NCBI GenBank assembly: GCA_963920705.1
Contig: OY987227.1
Span: 7,791,602-7,855,601, forward strand
Reading direction: 5' to 3'
DNA from: Odiellus spinosus
Lineage: Eukaryota > Arthropoda > Arachnida > Opiliones > Phalangiidae
Length of the DNA stretch: 64,000 bases
Positions 35,206 to 48,119 of the stretch are shown in pieces (position 1 is the stretch's first letter; each line of letters starts with the position of its first letter). Below the pieces are notes generated by a model that saw nothing but the letters and a program-made list of their open reading frames with translations, did no database searches and was not told the DNA's origin. Both the position numbers and the translations under genes were made by a program.

Positions 35206-37125
35206 ATTTGACGTTAGAGGTCGCTTATGAACATCAGATTTGATTATTCATCTTTATCTATTAAGATTCAGGTGTCTATTGTTACGAGGTCATAGATTTA
35301 ACCATAGTTTGGGCAGTCAGAATGTTTTGTTTGAGCATACGTGCCCGTGTGTTAATAATCTAAGGTTTTGAGAAGGCACCCTTAAAAGTTCTCTTTATCA
35401 TGGAGTTTGGGATATATATCTGGCGGGTATAGGATGGGGCTTAAATTCCCTTTTTTTCTCTTTATTTAAAAAAAATCTGCTTAGACTACGTAATTAATTG
35501 AGCCGCGAGGTAATCTTAGCCAGGTAGGCATCTTATCCCAGAATTTTTTTGCCATCCAAAGTTAATTCTAATTTTTTTTTCTACTTTGCGCTACGTTATA
35601 AATTTATAGTAAGGCATAACAATCGACCATAAAGAGACGGCAGCTACTAGCCATTACTGTATTAGTTCCAGTTAAGAAGTAGCATTGTCTGTCAAGCCCT
35701 TAGAAATAATTTTCTACAGAAACCATTTTTAAATACATTGTCCTATGTTTACTCGAATAATATTAACGCACAAGTTCAAAGGTTATAACGCTTAAATATT
35801 CGAACACATAATTAATATCGTCTATAAAAAAAATCGGATATAACGAATTGATTTCAACATTTCAAACTTCAGGTAATTTACTGTAAAATTAAATTTGCAT
35901 ATGGTATATGTTAAATTGGGTAATTTTGTGAATAAATTCAAATAAGGGCTTAAAATCTCTTATTTGGAACCCTAACTACATTGACCTTGAACTAAATATT
36001 CATAAACGCGTAAAATTACGTAACCTTACGTTAAGAAAAAGTAATTTAAAAAGATTAAATTAATATCAAAAGTATAGTAACTAATAAACCTGGAAAGTTT
36101 AACCATTACTACATTTTTCCTATAAAATTAAAACTAAGACTAATTTGTCAATTTCAAAATAAAAATTATTATACATTGAAAGCGAATAAAACTTTTAAGA
36201 GGTATTATTTGCATAATTTAAAAATAAATAAGATTAGTTGTTAGATTATACGGATCATTATAATTCATAATAAGATTTGGGGAATAAAGGGGGGCGAATA
36301 ATAATTAGAATCACGTGACGTATACGCGTTCCAAGATCTGGAATAGTTAATTAGGCCTCCCGCGACGATTGAGGAAATGACTTTCAATCGCACATACGAA
36401 ATTACGAATGCTAATTAACATAAAGAGAAGGCAATTCGTAAAACTGAAATAGACGCGTGATATTTCGCACGCACTGCCCTCGGAGTGCGTTAATTTAGAC
36501 ACAGTAAGTGCTATTAATTAAAATACAAGGAAAAGCGAGTTTTTTTCAGTCGAAAAGTTTATTGAAAAAGAAATATTTTTTGTAATATTGTATTTGAAAT
36601 TAATTTCCTCGTACTGGTATATAATTTTAAGTAACTTATTTTCGAATAGTAATATAACTTTAGGGTATATAATTATTTCATAAAAATATACAATACAGTA
36701 CCGGTATTAATATCAAATTGCAATTTATTTGACCCATATTTTGGCTTAAAAAAATTGAATACCCCTATTGCAATATTTTATCATCTTAAAATTGTGTAAA
36801 TTAATTAATCTTATGTTTTAAAACAAATTTTTAACCAGCTAATTTAATTAACTCAGGACTCACACTTAAATAAAATTTAATTTATCCCCGTGAGAAAAAT
36901 GTAAAACGAATTAATTATACAAATTTCTAAATGTATGGTAAGTCAAACTACATTTGTTAAACATATTCACTTCAAATATTAGGTAATATTTAATTTGACC
37001 TAATTTAAGATACTATAGGTTTAGATTAATAGTAATAACGCATCAGTAAATTATAAGAAAAAAAAAATTAAATAATTTAACTCAGGCATAAATGTATACA
37101 ATATTCCAACTCGAATTGGCAGCAC
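35206..37125. other. Very AT-rich stretch without a gene
   Basis: About 1.9 kb with no frame of interest; 36540-37080 is especially poor in G and C. Nothing recognised. Confidence 0.5.
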
Positions 37126-37462
37126 CAGAAGCCGATGAAACCCTCCTTTGAAGTCTATTACTCCAGGGTCTTGTCTACCCCTCTCTGTATGGGTTAGTTT
37201 CAAAAAGCGCGATTCGTACGCCTCCTAACGGTAGATATTTTCGGAGCGGGAGTTCGTCGAGCGAATATCTCTAGCAGCCTTGGAGTTCGTCAAAAAAACG
37301 TCGTCGTTTGTGGAGAGAGAGAATTTCCAATTTTCCATAGACAGGGGGGATGAAGTAGGACCCCTCCGATCTCGTAAAATTGGGAATTTTACCCATACAG
37401 AGAGGAGCGCTATATAAAACATTAGAGTAGTAGACTTCAAAGGAGGGTTTCATCGGCTTCTG
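37126..37462. mobile_element. Family C MITE, copy 2 (337 bp)
   Basis: Starts CAGAAGCCGATGAAACCCTC and ends GGGTTTCATCGGCTTCTG. It is flanked on both sides by an exact 7-bp duplication, GCAGCAC (37119-37125 and 37463-37469). The body matches copy 1 throughout with scattered substitutions. Seven-base duplications exclude Tc1/mariner, piggyBac and Harbinger, and fit P-like or Dada-like elements better than hAT (8 bp). The superfamily remains open. Confidence 0.95.
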
Positions 37463-37469
37463 GCAGCAC

Positions 37470-38417
37470 GCACAAATCTAGTCTCTACAATTTGTATTTT
37501 GTTGGCTTACGAGAAGAAAGTTAGCCTAACTTTGAGCGCGGTGTCAACGCGAGCTGGAAGCTTAGTTTTAGTCCGCGTGATAACCGTAACAGGTTAAAAC
37601 AGTACTAACTATGGAGGTATGATAGTATCATACAACACGTGTTTTATTCAATATATATTGAAGAGAGAATTAACTGCAAGAATTTAATCTTGAGACATTT
37701 TTACAATCTTGTGACGTCTGTTTTACTATTTCAGTGTTCTCCAATAACGAAAGAAATAAGCATTCCCAATGAGGGAAAATCAACTAATTTGAAATTATCT
37801 ATTGAAAAGTCCTAGGATATTGAATTTCATTCTCCCTTTATAATAAGTAAACGTAGAAAACGGATGTTAGACCGAACGAAATGTCCAAATAGATTTATAG
37901 AGTAGAGATAAATATCTGATAGAGAGAAAAGTTTTCCATCGTAAAAATTTAAAATAAATATATGTACAGGAAATAAAAAATATCAAGAAATATTGAATAT
38001 TTTATCTTCGTTTTGGAGCGAGACATCTGACGTTATATTTACCGCCAGGGATATATAAGAAAGCAAACGGTAATACTAGGGTAGCGAACTAAAAAGTATC
38101 GATTGTTGGTACACCTCGGGATACGCGATTTTAAACTGGTACAACCTTACTTTTTATTTATTTGGAATATAAAATCTCCAGATCTATCTTTCTCTCTAAG
38201 GATTCAAAACATTCTACACACGCGAATGTATAGAATAGATAAAGGATAAATTTTTCATCCAATCTTCGCCTAAGTTATTCTCGTTCCGAGAAAGAGAAGA
38301 ATATTCTTAGTTGAAATCGAGACGAGAATACGTAACGCTTCGTGGAGAGGGTTCCTATTTTATATTCACGATGGTCGTAATTTCGGATATGATTTGTTAG
38401 GGGTTAGCCAGAAAGCG
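37470..38417. other. AT-rich stretch without a gene
   Basis: Nothing recognised. Confidence 0.45.
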
Positions 38418-38600
38418 TAATCAGGCTCGAATCACGCGAAACAAAGCGAAATCACGCTCGAATCACGCGAAACAAAACTAAATCACGCTCGAATCACGCG
38501 AAACAAAACTAAATCACGCTCGAATCACGCGAAACAAAGCGAAATCACGCTCGAATCACGAGAATCAAAGTAAAATCACGCGAAACAAGCGAAATCACGA
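38418..38600. repeat. 31-bp short tandem array
   Basis: Five to six copies of a 31-bp unit that itself looks like two diverged half-units: AATCACGCTCG and AATCACGCGAAACAAA. Variants alternate AAAGCGA and AAAACTA. The end decays into AATCACGAATAATCACTGAAA. Confidence 0.9.
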
Positions 38601-39446
38601 ATAATCACTGAAAATCACGAAAGATTTTAAACGCGTATTAAAAAACAATCGAATCATATTTCTACGTGTACTTGGTCAGTATCGAGTGTGTAAAAGTCCA
38701 CGAATAAAATAAAATAGAAATCCATATCTACCTGGATCGAAAAAAACCAAAAAGAAATAGATGGAAAGCTCATCTTTAGAATTTAAAAATAAACTTTTTC
38801 TCTTTCTCCCCCGATTTCTTGTCGTTTCTGCTTAACCAAAACCAAACCAATGGCAAGGTTTTGGTTCGAGTTAAGCTCGCAAGAAGTTGAAACTTACGGC
38901 GGAATTATACGTAACGCTACACGGCGTAAGATAAAAAGTAGTTCTTGATAACTGTTCGTTAACTCGAGTTATAGAATACTCATTTTTTTATCGATTTTTG
39001 ACAGTCCCAAACCAATTTTTATTTTTATCCCTGGAAAATTCTGAAGTCGGCTCTTCCTCGTTATGAATTGAAAAAAGGAAAAAATAAGAAAAAATGTCTG
39101 AGAATATTTGAAAATATTCGTTATTAAAATTCCTTTTAAAGTACAGCGGAGGGTGGGGGATGGTCTGTACCGTCGAGAAATTCCATCCCATCGAATCTCG
39201 AATGTTTGTTTTTATGAAAAAAAATTGGAATCTCCGAATCGAGTTTTCCAAGGCGAAGAAGAAGAAAGAAAGAAATAAGATGGTTCGAGGGGCCACGGAA
39301 TAGTTACGCAACATAGAACTAGTTTTCGTTAAGTTGGCGAATCAAAACCTCGGCCAGTTTTTTGTGTTAACTCGATTTTTGCGTTGCAAACGTGCCGATT
39401 TGAATCTATAGTTAGCCTGCTGCATTTTAAACAGATAATCTAACAC
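38601..39446. other. Stretch without a recognised gene
   Basis: A minus frame at 38988-39314 is Phe/Ser-rich with no motif. Nothing else seen. Confidence 0.4.
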
Positions 39447-41585
39447 CAATAACGGCCATGAACGAAATACAGTACCGATAAAGGCCATGAACCAAACCTA
39501 GAACCTATAAGGGCCATGAACCAAACCTAGCACCTATAAGGGCCATGAACCAAACCTAGCACCTATAAGGGCCATGAACCAAACCTAGCACCTATAAGGG
39601 CCATGAACCAAACCTAGCACCTATAAGGGCCATGAACCAAACCTAGCACCTATAAGGGCCATGAACCAAACCTAGCACCTATAAGGGACATGAACCAAAC
39701 CTAGCACCTATAAGGGACATGAACCAAACCTAGCACCTATAAGGGACATGAACCAAACCTAGCACCTATAAGGGACATGAACCAAATCTAGCACCTATAA
39801 GGGACATGAACCAAATCTAGCACAGTCTATAAGGGACATGAACCAAATCTAGCACAGTCTATAAGGGACATGAACCAAATCTAGCACAGTCTATAAGGGA
39901 CATGAACCAAATCTAGCACAGTCTATAAGGGACATGAACCAAATCTAGCACAGTCTATAAGGGACATGAACCAAATCTAGCACAGTCTATAAGGGACATG
40001 AACCAAATCTAGCACAGTCTATAAGGGACATGAACCAAATCTAGCACAGTCTATAAGGGACATGAACCAAATCTAGCACAGTCTATAAGGGACATGAACC
40101 AAATCTAGCACAGTCTATAAGGGACATGAACCAAATCTAGCACAGTCTATAAGGGACATGAACCAAATCTAGCACAGTCTATAAGGGACAGGAACCAAAT
40201 CTAGCACAGTCTATAAGGGACAGGAACCAAATCTAGCACAGTCTATAAGGGACATGAACCAAATCTAGCACAGTCTATAAGGGACATGAACCAAATCTAG
40301 CACAGTCTATAAGGGACATGAACCAAATCTAGCACAGTCTATAAGGGACATGAACCAAATCTAGCACAGTCTATAAGGGACATGAACCAAATCTAGCACA
40401 GTCTATAAGGGACATGAACCAAATCTAGCACAGTCTATAAGGGACATGAACCAAATCTAGCACAGTCTATAAGGGACATGAACCAAATCTAGCACAGTCT
40501 ATAAGGGACATGAACCAAATCTAGCACAGTCTATAAGGGACATGAACCAAATCTAGCACAGTCTATAAGGGACATGAACCAAATCTAGCACAGTCTATAA
40601 GGGACATGAACCAAATCTAGCACAGTCTATAAGGGACATGAACCAAATCTAGCACAGTCTATAAGGGACATGAACCAAATCTAGCACAGTCTATAAGGGA
40701 CATGAACCAAATCTAGCACAGTCTATAAGGGACATGAACCAAATCTAGCACAGTCTATAAGGGACATGAACCAAATCTAGCACAGTCTATAAGGGACATG
40801 AACCAAATCTAGCACAGTCTATAAGGGACATGAACCAAATCTAGCACCTATAAGGGACATGAACCAAATCTAGCACCTATAAGGGACATGAACCAAATCT
40901 AGCACCTATAAGGGACATGAACCAAATCTAGCACCTATAAGGGACATGAACCAAATCTAGCACCTATAAGGGACATGAACCAAATCTAGCACCTATAAGG
41001 GACATGAACCAAATCTAGCACCTATAAGGGACATGAACCAAATCTAGCACCTATAAGGGACATGAACCAAATCTAGCACCTATAAGGGACATGAACCAAA
41101 TCTAGCACCTATAAGGGACATGAACCAAATCTAGCACCTATAAGGGACATGAACCAAATCTAGCACCGATAAGGGACATGAACCAAATCTAGCACCGATA
41201 AGGGACATGAACCAAATCTAGCACCGATAAGGGACATGAACCAAATCTAGCACCGATAAGGGACATGAACCAAATCTAGCACCGATAAGGGACATGAACC
41301 AAATCTAGCACCGATAAGGGACATGAACCAAATCTAGCACCGATAAGGGACATGAACCAAACCTAGCACCGATAGGGACATGAACCAAACCTAGTACCGA
41401 TAGGGACATGAACCAAACCTAGTACCGATAGGGACATGAACCAAATCTAGCACCGATGGGGACATGAACCAAATCTAGTACCGATGGGGACATGAACCAA
41501 ATCTAGTACCGATGGGGACATGAACCAAATCTAGTACCGATGGGGACATGAACCAAATCTAGTACCGATGGGGACATGAACAAGC
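39447..41585. repeat. 27/28/32-bp satellite array with an expanded middle
   Basis: About 70 copies built on AAGGGACATGAACCAAATCT plus AGCACCTAT. Order of blocks: 28-bp units with GGGCCATG then GGGACATG (to about 39815); about 32 units of 32 bp carrying an extra four bases, giving AGCACAGTCTATAAGGG (to about 40845); 28-bp units again, with CCTATAAG then CCGATAAG (to about 41365); and finally 27-bp units with CCGATAGGG then CCGATGGGG. Variants occur in contiguous runs, the signature of local amplification by unequal exchange. No open frame is maintained because unit lengths vary. Confidence 0.97.
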
Positions 41586-44500
41586 TGAGTCTTTCCAACG
41601 AAAACGTAATTAACAAACGACAACTCATCGAACTTATTTTTTGGCGTTACATCCCTTTGGTGTACAATAGTATGATGGCTATAGCGACGAAAAACAAGTT
41701 TTTGAGTAACTAAAAAATGGTTATCCTTGAAAACTAGGTTTGTATTGAGAAGGGAAAATAATATTTTTTTTTATTCTTATCGCATAGCGAGATGCTGATT
41801 CTCTCCCGTAAGGTTGAGGAATTTTGCAGGCGTTCATCCCACGCGTTCGTGAATAAATTTCTATAATTAGACACGTGTATTACGCCTTCCAAAACTCGTG
41901 ATTAGGTAATGATACCGATTGTGATGGAGTAGAAAAAATTACGGATTTCCGTTTAAAGGGAGAATGAACTCATTTTTCTAAATATATATAATTTCTCACG
42001 CGATACAAATAAATTTCGGTAGTATTTTCACGAAAGATTGTTAAATAATATTAATGTTAAACTAAAAAAAATGACACTAATTCTATAATTGGCATCTTTC
42101 GTATTTTTAAAACAAAAATACGAAACATTCTACGTATTTTAATATTAAATCGAGGAATTAACACCGTATATAAATGTTTTGAAAGCGACTGTTCAAAGAT
42201 TTAATTTTTCTTTCTATCGGCTTTCTTGTCAATTCCTAGTCCCTCGCACGATGATTGGTAATAGCTCATAAATAAGCATGTATACCTTCAACGGCTAAAT
42301 TTATTTAAACTATTCCCAATGGGATAAAATTCAACAAATTTTCCTTCTTCGTGGAAATGAGAATTTCGTAAAATAGATAAATAGATTTTACTAGTCTAAA
42401 AATAAAGTTTAAAATTTAGTTTTCGGCCAAGGTGGCCACGAATTTTTTATAGGATAAAAAAGGAAATACATAGGCGAGTTATAGGAAAATAAAGGATAAA
42501 TAACACTAAAATTATAGAGTAATATAGGATAAATAATAGAAACAACGCTTCTAACTAAAACTACTCGAAAACCGCATACCCTACTACAAATAATTGATAA
42601 TTTTAAAGGAAAGAGATAAAATTTCGTGAGTTCTTGAGATGGGGCTGGAAACTCCTAATCTCTTGTGGTGAATAGGAGTTGAACAAAACGAGGTTCTGAG
42701 TCAAAATAATCAAGGAAATATTTGCAACGAAATAAGGCTAAGAAAGCGTTAAAAGAAAACAATCATATCGACCTTTGTACCTTCCCTTTAAAAACTTGAA
42801 AATCGAGAGAAATATAAGCCATCTAGTATGAAGAAAAAAAGTCTACGTTTAGTATAGTATTTCCCCGTAGACCTTGAAGAGTTCCATCGCCGTGTCGTAT
42901 ACTTTGGCATTACACTGTAGCACTCTAGTACATATACCTAATGTATTTTCCTAAGGCGTAAAAGCCATAAAACAAATACACGAAACACAAACGGTGGAGG
43001 GCGAAAATAGATCCCTCCCCCCTGCAGTAGAATCATCCCATACCCTTCCTTCCAACCCCCTTATAGTCGGGAGTTTTTGTTTTAGGGCAAACTTAGAAAA
43101 AAAAGCCCAAGAGAGGAAAAAGTGGGAAAGAGTGCTAGATCAAAGATGGGGGGAGTCCAGCCAAAACGCGTGAGCTATCATTTCCGTTTTGATTCCTTTA
43201 TACTACTCTCGGAACAGTTTTTTCCATCCACATCTCCTTCAACCATTCGCGTCTGAGTGCTAAAAGCGAATGAGATGAAAGTCATCGGGTAGTGTATTAT
43301 TCTTCAATTCAACCCCGTTAGAACTCTACTTCCCCTAACATTATTTCATTCGTAATTACGATTCGTTAATGGATCAAAATATATTACGAATATACGCGAT
43401 GAAACAATAAAGGTCTAGTCTTCAGGCGTGTACTTCCCCTTACATATCTTCGGTATCATTCGTTTCTATATCATGGACGAAATAAACTCTTATCCACGTA
43501 AAAAGACCGAATGAATCGAATGAATCGAAAGGTACGAGTAAGTTGATTACTACAAGCTTTTATCTTCAATTCTCCTAACATCTCTTCGTTCAATTTTGTT
43601 AGGTGTACACTAAGAGCACGCGCTTTTACAGTCAAAATCAGTTTAAGATAGCATCGCGTGGAAAGTTACTTTCATTAATTTTCTAGCTAAAACCGTAGAT
43701 ATTTCGAGGGGCTTAGCTTCGTACGTATTGTACTCTCTAAACTGCTCACGATGAAACAGAGAGAGCTGGGCGTCAAATGGAAAAGAGCTCCAGTTTCTGC
43801 AAGGTTCAATAAAGGGCCAACTCCATTAGGGGTAAAAAAAGGGGGGAGATGGGGCAGTACGCGGGCGTCGATAGCCTAGTCACGGATCAAACCTCGAAAA
43901 TAGGCTGCGCCCCCAATAATAACCTACCCATCATGCTCGGCGGTCGTTATACGAAAAGGGGGATCCGATTTCGAGGTCCATTCTCTTTGCCAATAAACGC
44001 GTTAAGGCAACCTGACTCCGAGATACGTCGAGATATATACGTTACTGATCGGAAGAATTTTAAGTGACGGACGGACGGATCGTCACAAATATACTCTTAT
44101 TACGTCATAATGGAAAGGAATAGAGTGTGTTCAATTATACCTCATAACCTCGCGCACTCGTGACCGTTTAGATGGTCCAAATTTAAAGTCTAAGATGACC
44201 CTGACCCGATGTAGGTTGGGTTTCAAAGCTGGCCACGGGATTTTTCTGAATAGAAGTTATAGATTTTCTAATTTAAACGTAAATTTTCAATAGAGAACAT
44301 TTATGAGTCAAACTGCATTGACTTTTGACCAATTACAGGTAACTTAAATGAAAATGCAGAAAATTAAAATGATAGTAACAAAAAACAAACTGATGATAAT
44401 GATAATAATCATGGACGACTTAAGGATATGTGAAATTAAGTATGAATATTTTAAACATCACTACCTCAATATGGTTACGAATTTAGTGTTTACTTAATAA

Positions 44501-44889
44501 ACACATTTAATATAATTCAATGGTTGTGTTTTATAAACTTTTATTTTTCTTTATAACCTTGACCATTGCATTAACTCGATTAAACGGAACAACCAATTTG
44601 CTTATACAGATTTCCCGAAAAAAAGAAAAAGAAAAAAAAAAAAACAAATTGAGGCCGGAACTAAAATGTAAACTTATTCGCTATTGCCTTAAAGTGCAAA
44701 AACATTCTCGAAAGTGCTATAAAGTCTGTTCGCTTGATCTTATATAATAAAGAAACAATAGGGGGAAGAGGGAAAAAAAGGGCTAAAAGAAAGACCTAAG
44801 ATTCAAATCTTCGTAGCCAAAATTCTATTAAACATTAGAACAAAAACTAAGGGGGTTAAAGTTAATTCCCCACGTTTTACTTCCGACAT

Positions 44890-44920
<31 letters not shown>

Positions 44921-46555
44921 GGAACTTATAGCAGCTTTTCTCTTACGCGCCAATGTTTATTTTACGAAGAGTGGGAGTTTTTTCATATAGAATCTCGTAA
45001 TCTATCTATATAGGAAGATTCAAATATAAGTTTAAAGTGTTTTAAAGGTTTGGTTTCTAAAACCTTAGGTTTGTATTCGTGGAAAGAACTTTCCAACTGA
45101 GACGCGTTGGATAAAAGTGTTCGCAGAGAGGCAAAAATACCCTTTAGGGAGTTATTCAGACGCAAAAATTGGAAAAGCATGTCTATAAAATAAACAAAAG
45201 GTGATTTTGGGACCAATAATAATATATTTTTGTTTATGTTCCACTGGGCAAATTTGAATTGAACTGGAGGTAATGCATCCCTGGATTCCTTTTTCATCAA
45301 TTATATATAGGATAGGTATTGAATATCCAGATGGAGACCAATAGGAGAGTAAGTTCTCTTCGCGCAAGCGCGTGTCGCGACCTTTAACATTTTTTTGTTT
45401 CCTTAAAAAGAGCTGGCTTAAATCTTCGCTTTTGTTGAAGAGTGTACTTTATTTTCTTTCTGAATAAGGGAAAAGGAGCTTCCAAATAAACTCCGATATA
45501 TTTCCTACTTTCATTTGTCAGCCAGTATATTTACAAAGCTAGAATACACCTTATTTTTAGCGTGTTGATAAATCCAGGAGGTAATTTAATACATTGACCT
45601 TCTCAAATAACCTGCTCGAGTTGGAGCATCAAATCGTCCAAGGGAGGGAAGAGATATACTGGCGCTTAAAAGAAGGCTACGAAAATGCGCCTTAAGAGAA
45701 AATTGGACTTTTTCTAGCCTAACCCAGGGAACAGAGAAAAGTCCTCTAGCAACTCCGCTGTTTTTCATTCTCCTAGATTATATCATCATTCGGTTTCTAT
45801 TAGTGTTATGGGCCTTGAATATCACAAATTTCCAATTTCCAAGTTTGAACAAGAGAAATCAATACATGACCATAATGTTAAATTAAGCCTATAGTATAGA
45901 GTTTGCGTATGACGTCATATTACTACGGTCGTATTCGGGTTTCAAAGAGTATTTAGCAACGAAACCCGAGTTGAGGCGCGTCGATATAAAATAATATATC
46001 TCATAGTGCATGAAAATAGTTTAGTAAAACTTCACTCGTATCGGAAACTCACTTTAATATTACATCGAAAATGGCCGATTTTTCTCAGAAATAGGTTATT
46101 GTTTCTATTCATCTCGAGATAGTAGCGAAGCCTAAGGCGGTTTAACACTTATCCGAGGCGATTTATTTCAAACGCGGTTATAGCTTTGGGCTCTAGTACT
46201 ATCTTATTCCGAAATAAAATTGGAAATATATAAAGGAGCCCCGGAAAGAATTGATTCGGACAACGGCTATTACCAACCCGAAAGAAACCTATTACGCTGA
46301 TATAGTACTTGGTCAAAATGACTCTAGACTACGACTAAAGGCTAACCGAACCTTTCCTCGTTCGATACGAGAATCACTAGTACCCGTGATACCTATTAGG
46401 GTACGAGACAGAAGGAACATTCGTCACAAAAAAATTCTCAGATCAAAAGTCTTCCTTTTCTTTTGGTAATACCGAAACCCATCAGCGAACATTTTTCCGC
46501 TCGACACCGCCTGTGTTTCATGACTATACCAGCCAGATCTGCAGGAAGGATATCT
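41586..46555. other. Five-kilobase gene-poor stretch
   Basis: No gene I can support. There is a T-run at 44893-44920. Overlapping minus frames at 44983-45367 are among the better-looking anonymous frames (105 and 71 codons), but they overlap each other and match nothing I know. Frames at 43849-44067 and 46251-46469 are short and featureless. Confidence 0.4.
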
Positions 46556-46559
46556 TTAA

Positions 46560-47266
46560 AGGACCACTAACGTAAAAACATATTAAGCGCAAAATTAAAT
46601 GGAAATCACGTGATTTATAGATTGTGCTTCTAAAAATAAGAAAGGTTTGCTTAGCAAAACATTCAGGAAAAGTCTGTGAATTGCGGTGAAAAAATTAAAC
46701 CATCTAATTTGGTGATCAATTAATAAAAAGACGCCCCTGTACCTTTGGTTCAGTAAAATCCCCGCGACACGTGCTGCGGCATTCACTTTTCAATCGAGAT
46801 AAATCTCGTTCTTGATTATTTTCACGCGTACAATCTCGTGTAAAATGGCGCGTGTTCTGGATATTTATAAAGGTAGCTAGCCTTTGGATTGGTCGGAGGT
46901 TCTCCATTTAATTTGAATCTCTTCCCATTTAATGTTTTAATACGCGGAAAAAATCCTTTTTTTTATAGTAGAATCGAAAAAAATATCACATTCCCCTTCA
47001 GCCTCCCTTTAAATAAAATGTTAAAAACTACAAATCCCTTTTCAAAAACAAATTAACTTTAAACCACACCATTTTCGGAGGTCGTTGGGTCACCTAGGGG
47101 GCCGATCAAATTAAGATATACCTCAAAATATTATAGCCTAATGTATCAATTAATTTATCCGATCGCGAAGCTGAACTTTGCCCTCCTGGGATAAATGAAA
47201 AGGTGTGAAAAATGACATTTCAAATAAGACTTATTGACGAGCGTGTTATTTTCTATCAGTGGTCCT
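46560..47266. mobile_element. TTAA-flanked DNA element (707 bp)
   Basis: TTAA at 46556-46559 and 47267-47270 flank inverted termini AGGACCACTAACG and TATCAGTGGTCCT (10-bp core AGGACCACTR). The interior is AT-rich with short frames only, none resembling a transposase, so it is non-autonomous. The termini differ from family B and from the 146-bp element, making this a third TTAA family in the window. Confidence 0.8.
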
Positions 47267-47270
47267 TTAA

Positions 47271-48119
47271 GATTTCCAGGAGAGCAGAAGGAGTGATGGG
47301 GTACGAAGTAAAAACCCTACGTTAGGTTTTAGTCTTAATTAATGAGCTTGCTTCTTTTATGATGCGTGTGTGTATACTAACGTGCCTACCTAACCCTGAA
47401 GATTTATGACCTTCTTATAAACACGACGTCCCCTCCCCCGTCCCCTGGCCCCTTGGTACGAGATGGAGGAGGCTATCCTAACTATATGGCACTCAACTGG
47501 CAGCGAAAAAAAAAAACCTATCACGATTTCTTTACTTCCTCTTCAAAATGTTTTTATAAATAGCTCGTGTTTGAGGGTTCGAGAAAATGACGAGCTGGAA
47601 GCTAGTTAGATACCTATAGATGTATATTTGGTTTACGCTCGAGAGATGAAACCGCTACGCGTACGTATAAAGCCCAGTTTTCAAAACAGATTTCTTTTGG
47701 CCAAGTATCTTCAATCAAAGTTTGGCGTCAAAATAAAGATAACAGAGGAGCGCATATCTAAACGCATTTGATATAAGATTATCTTGGAAAAGAGAAACAA
47801 AAAGATAAAAAAACATTGATTGAAAACGAGGCTTACGAATAAACACGTTAGAAAAGACTCGAGTATTTATTATTGAATTAAGAACGATAAGAAAAGGTAT
47901 TTTAAAGACATAGCTAAAATCTGAAACTATACTCGTAAAAATACTGAAGGCCTATCATAGAAAATACACGGTTTTAGAATTCCAACGCCTACTCTTTCCC
48001 GAAAAAAAGACAAGTATTCGGCTATTTTACTCGTTCAGTCACAAAGAAATATATGACAGCGTCCCTTGAAAAGTGCGTTTCAATTCCTCAAGACCTCAAT
48101 GGATAATATTTATCTTATA
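47271..48119. other. Stretch without a gene
   Basis: Nothing recognised beyond short A-runs. Confidence 0.45.

Noticed and set aside
44983-45367. Overlapping minus-strand frames of 105 and 71 codons
   Set aside because: They overlap in different frames, resemble nothing known, and no splice sites join either to further coding sequence.
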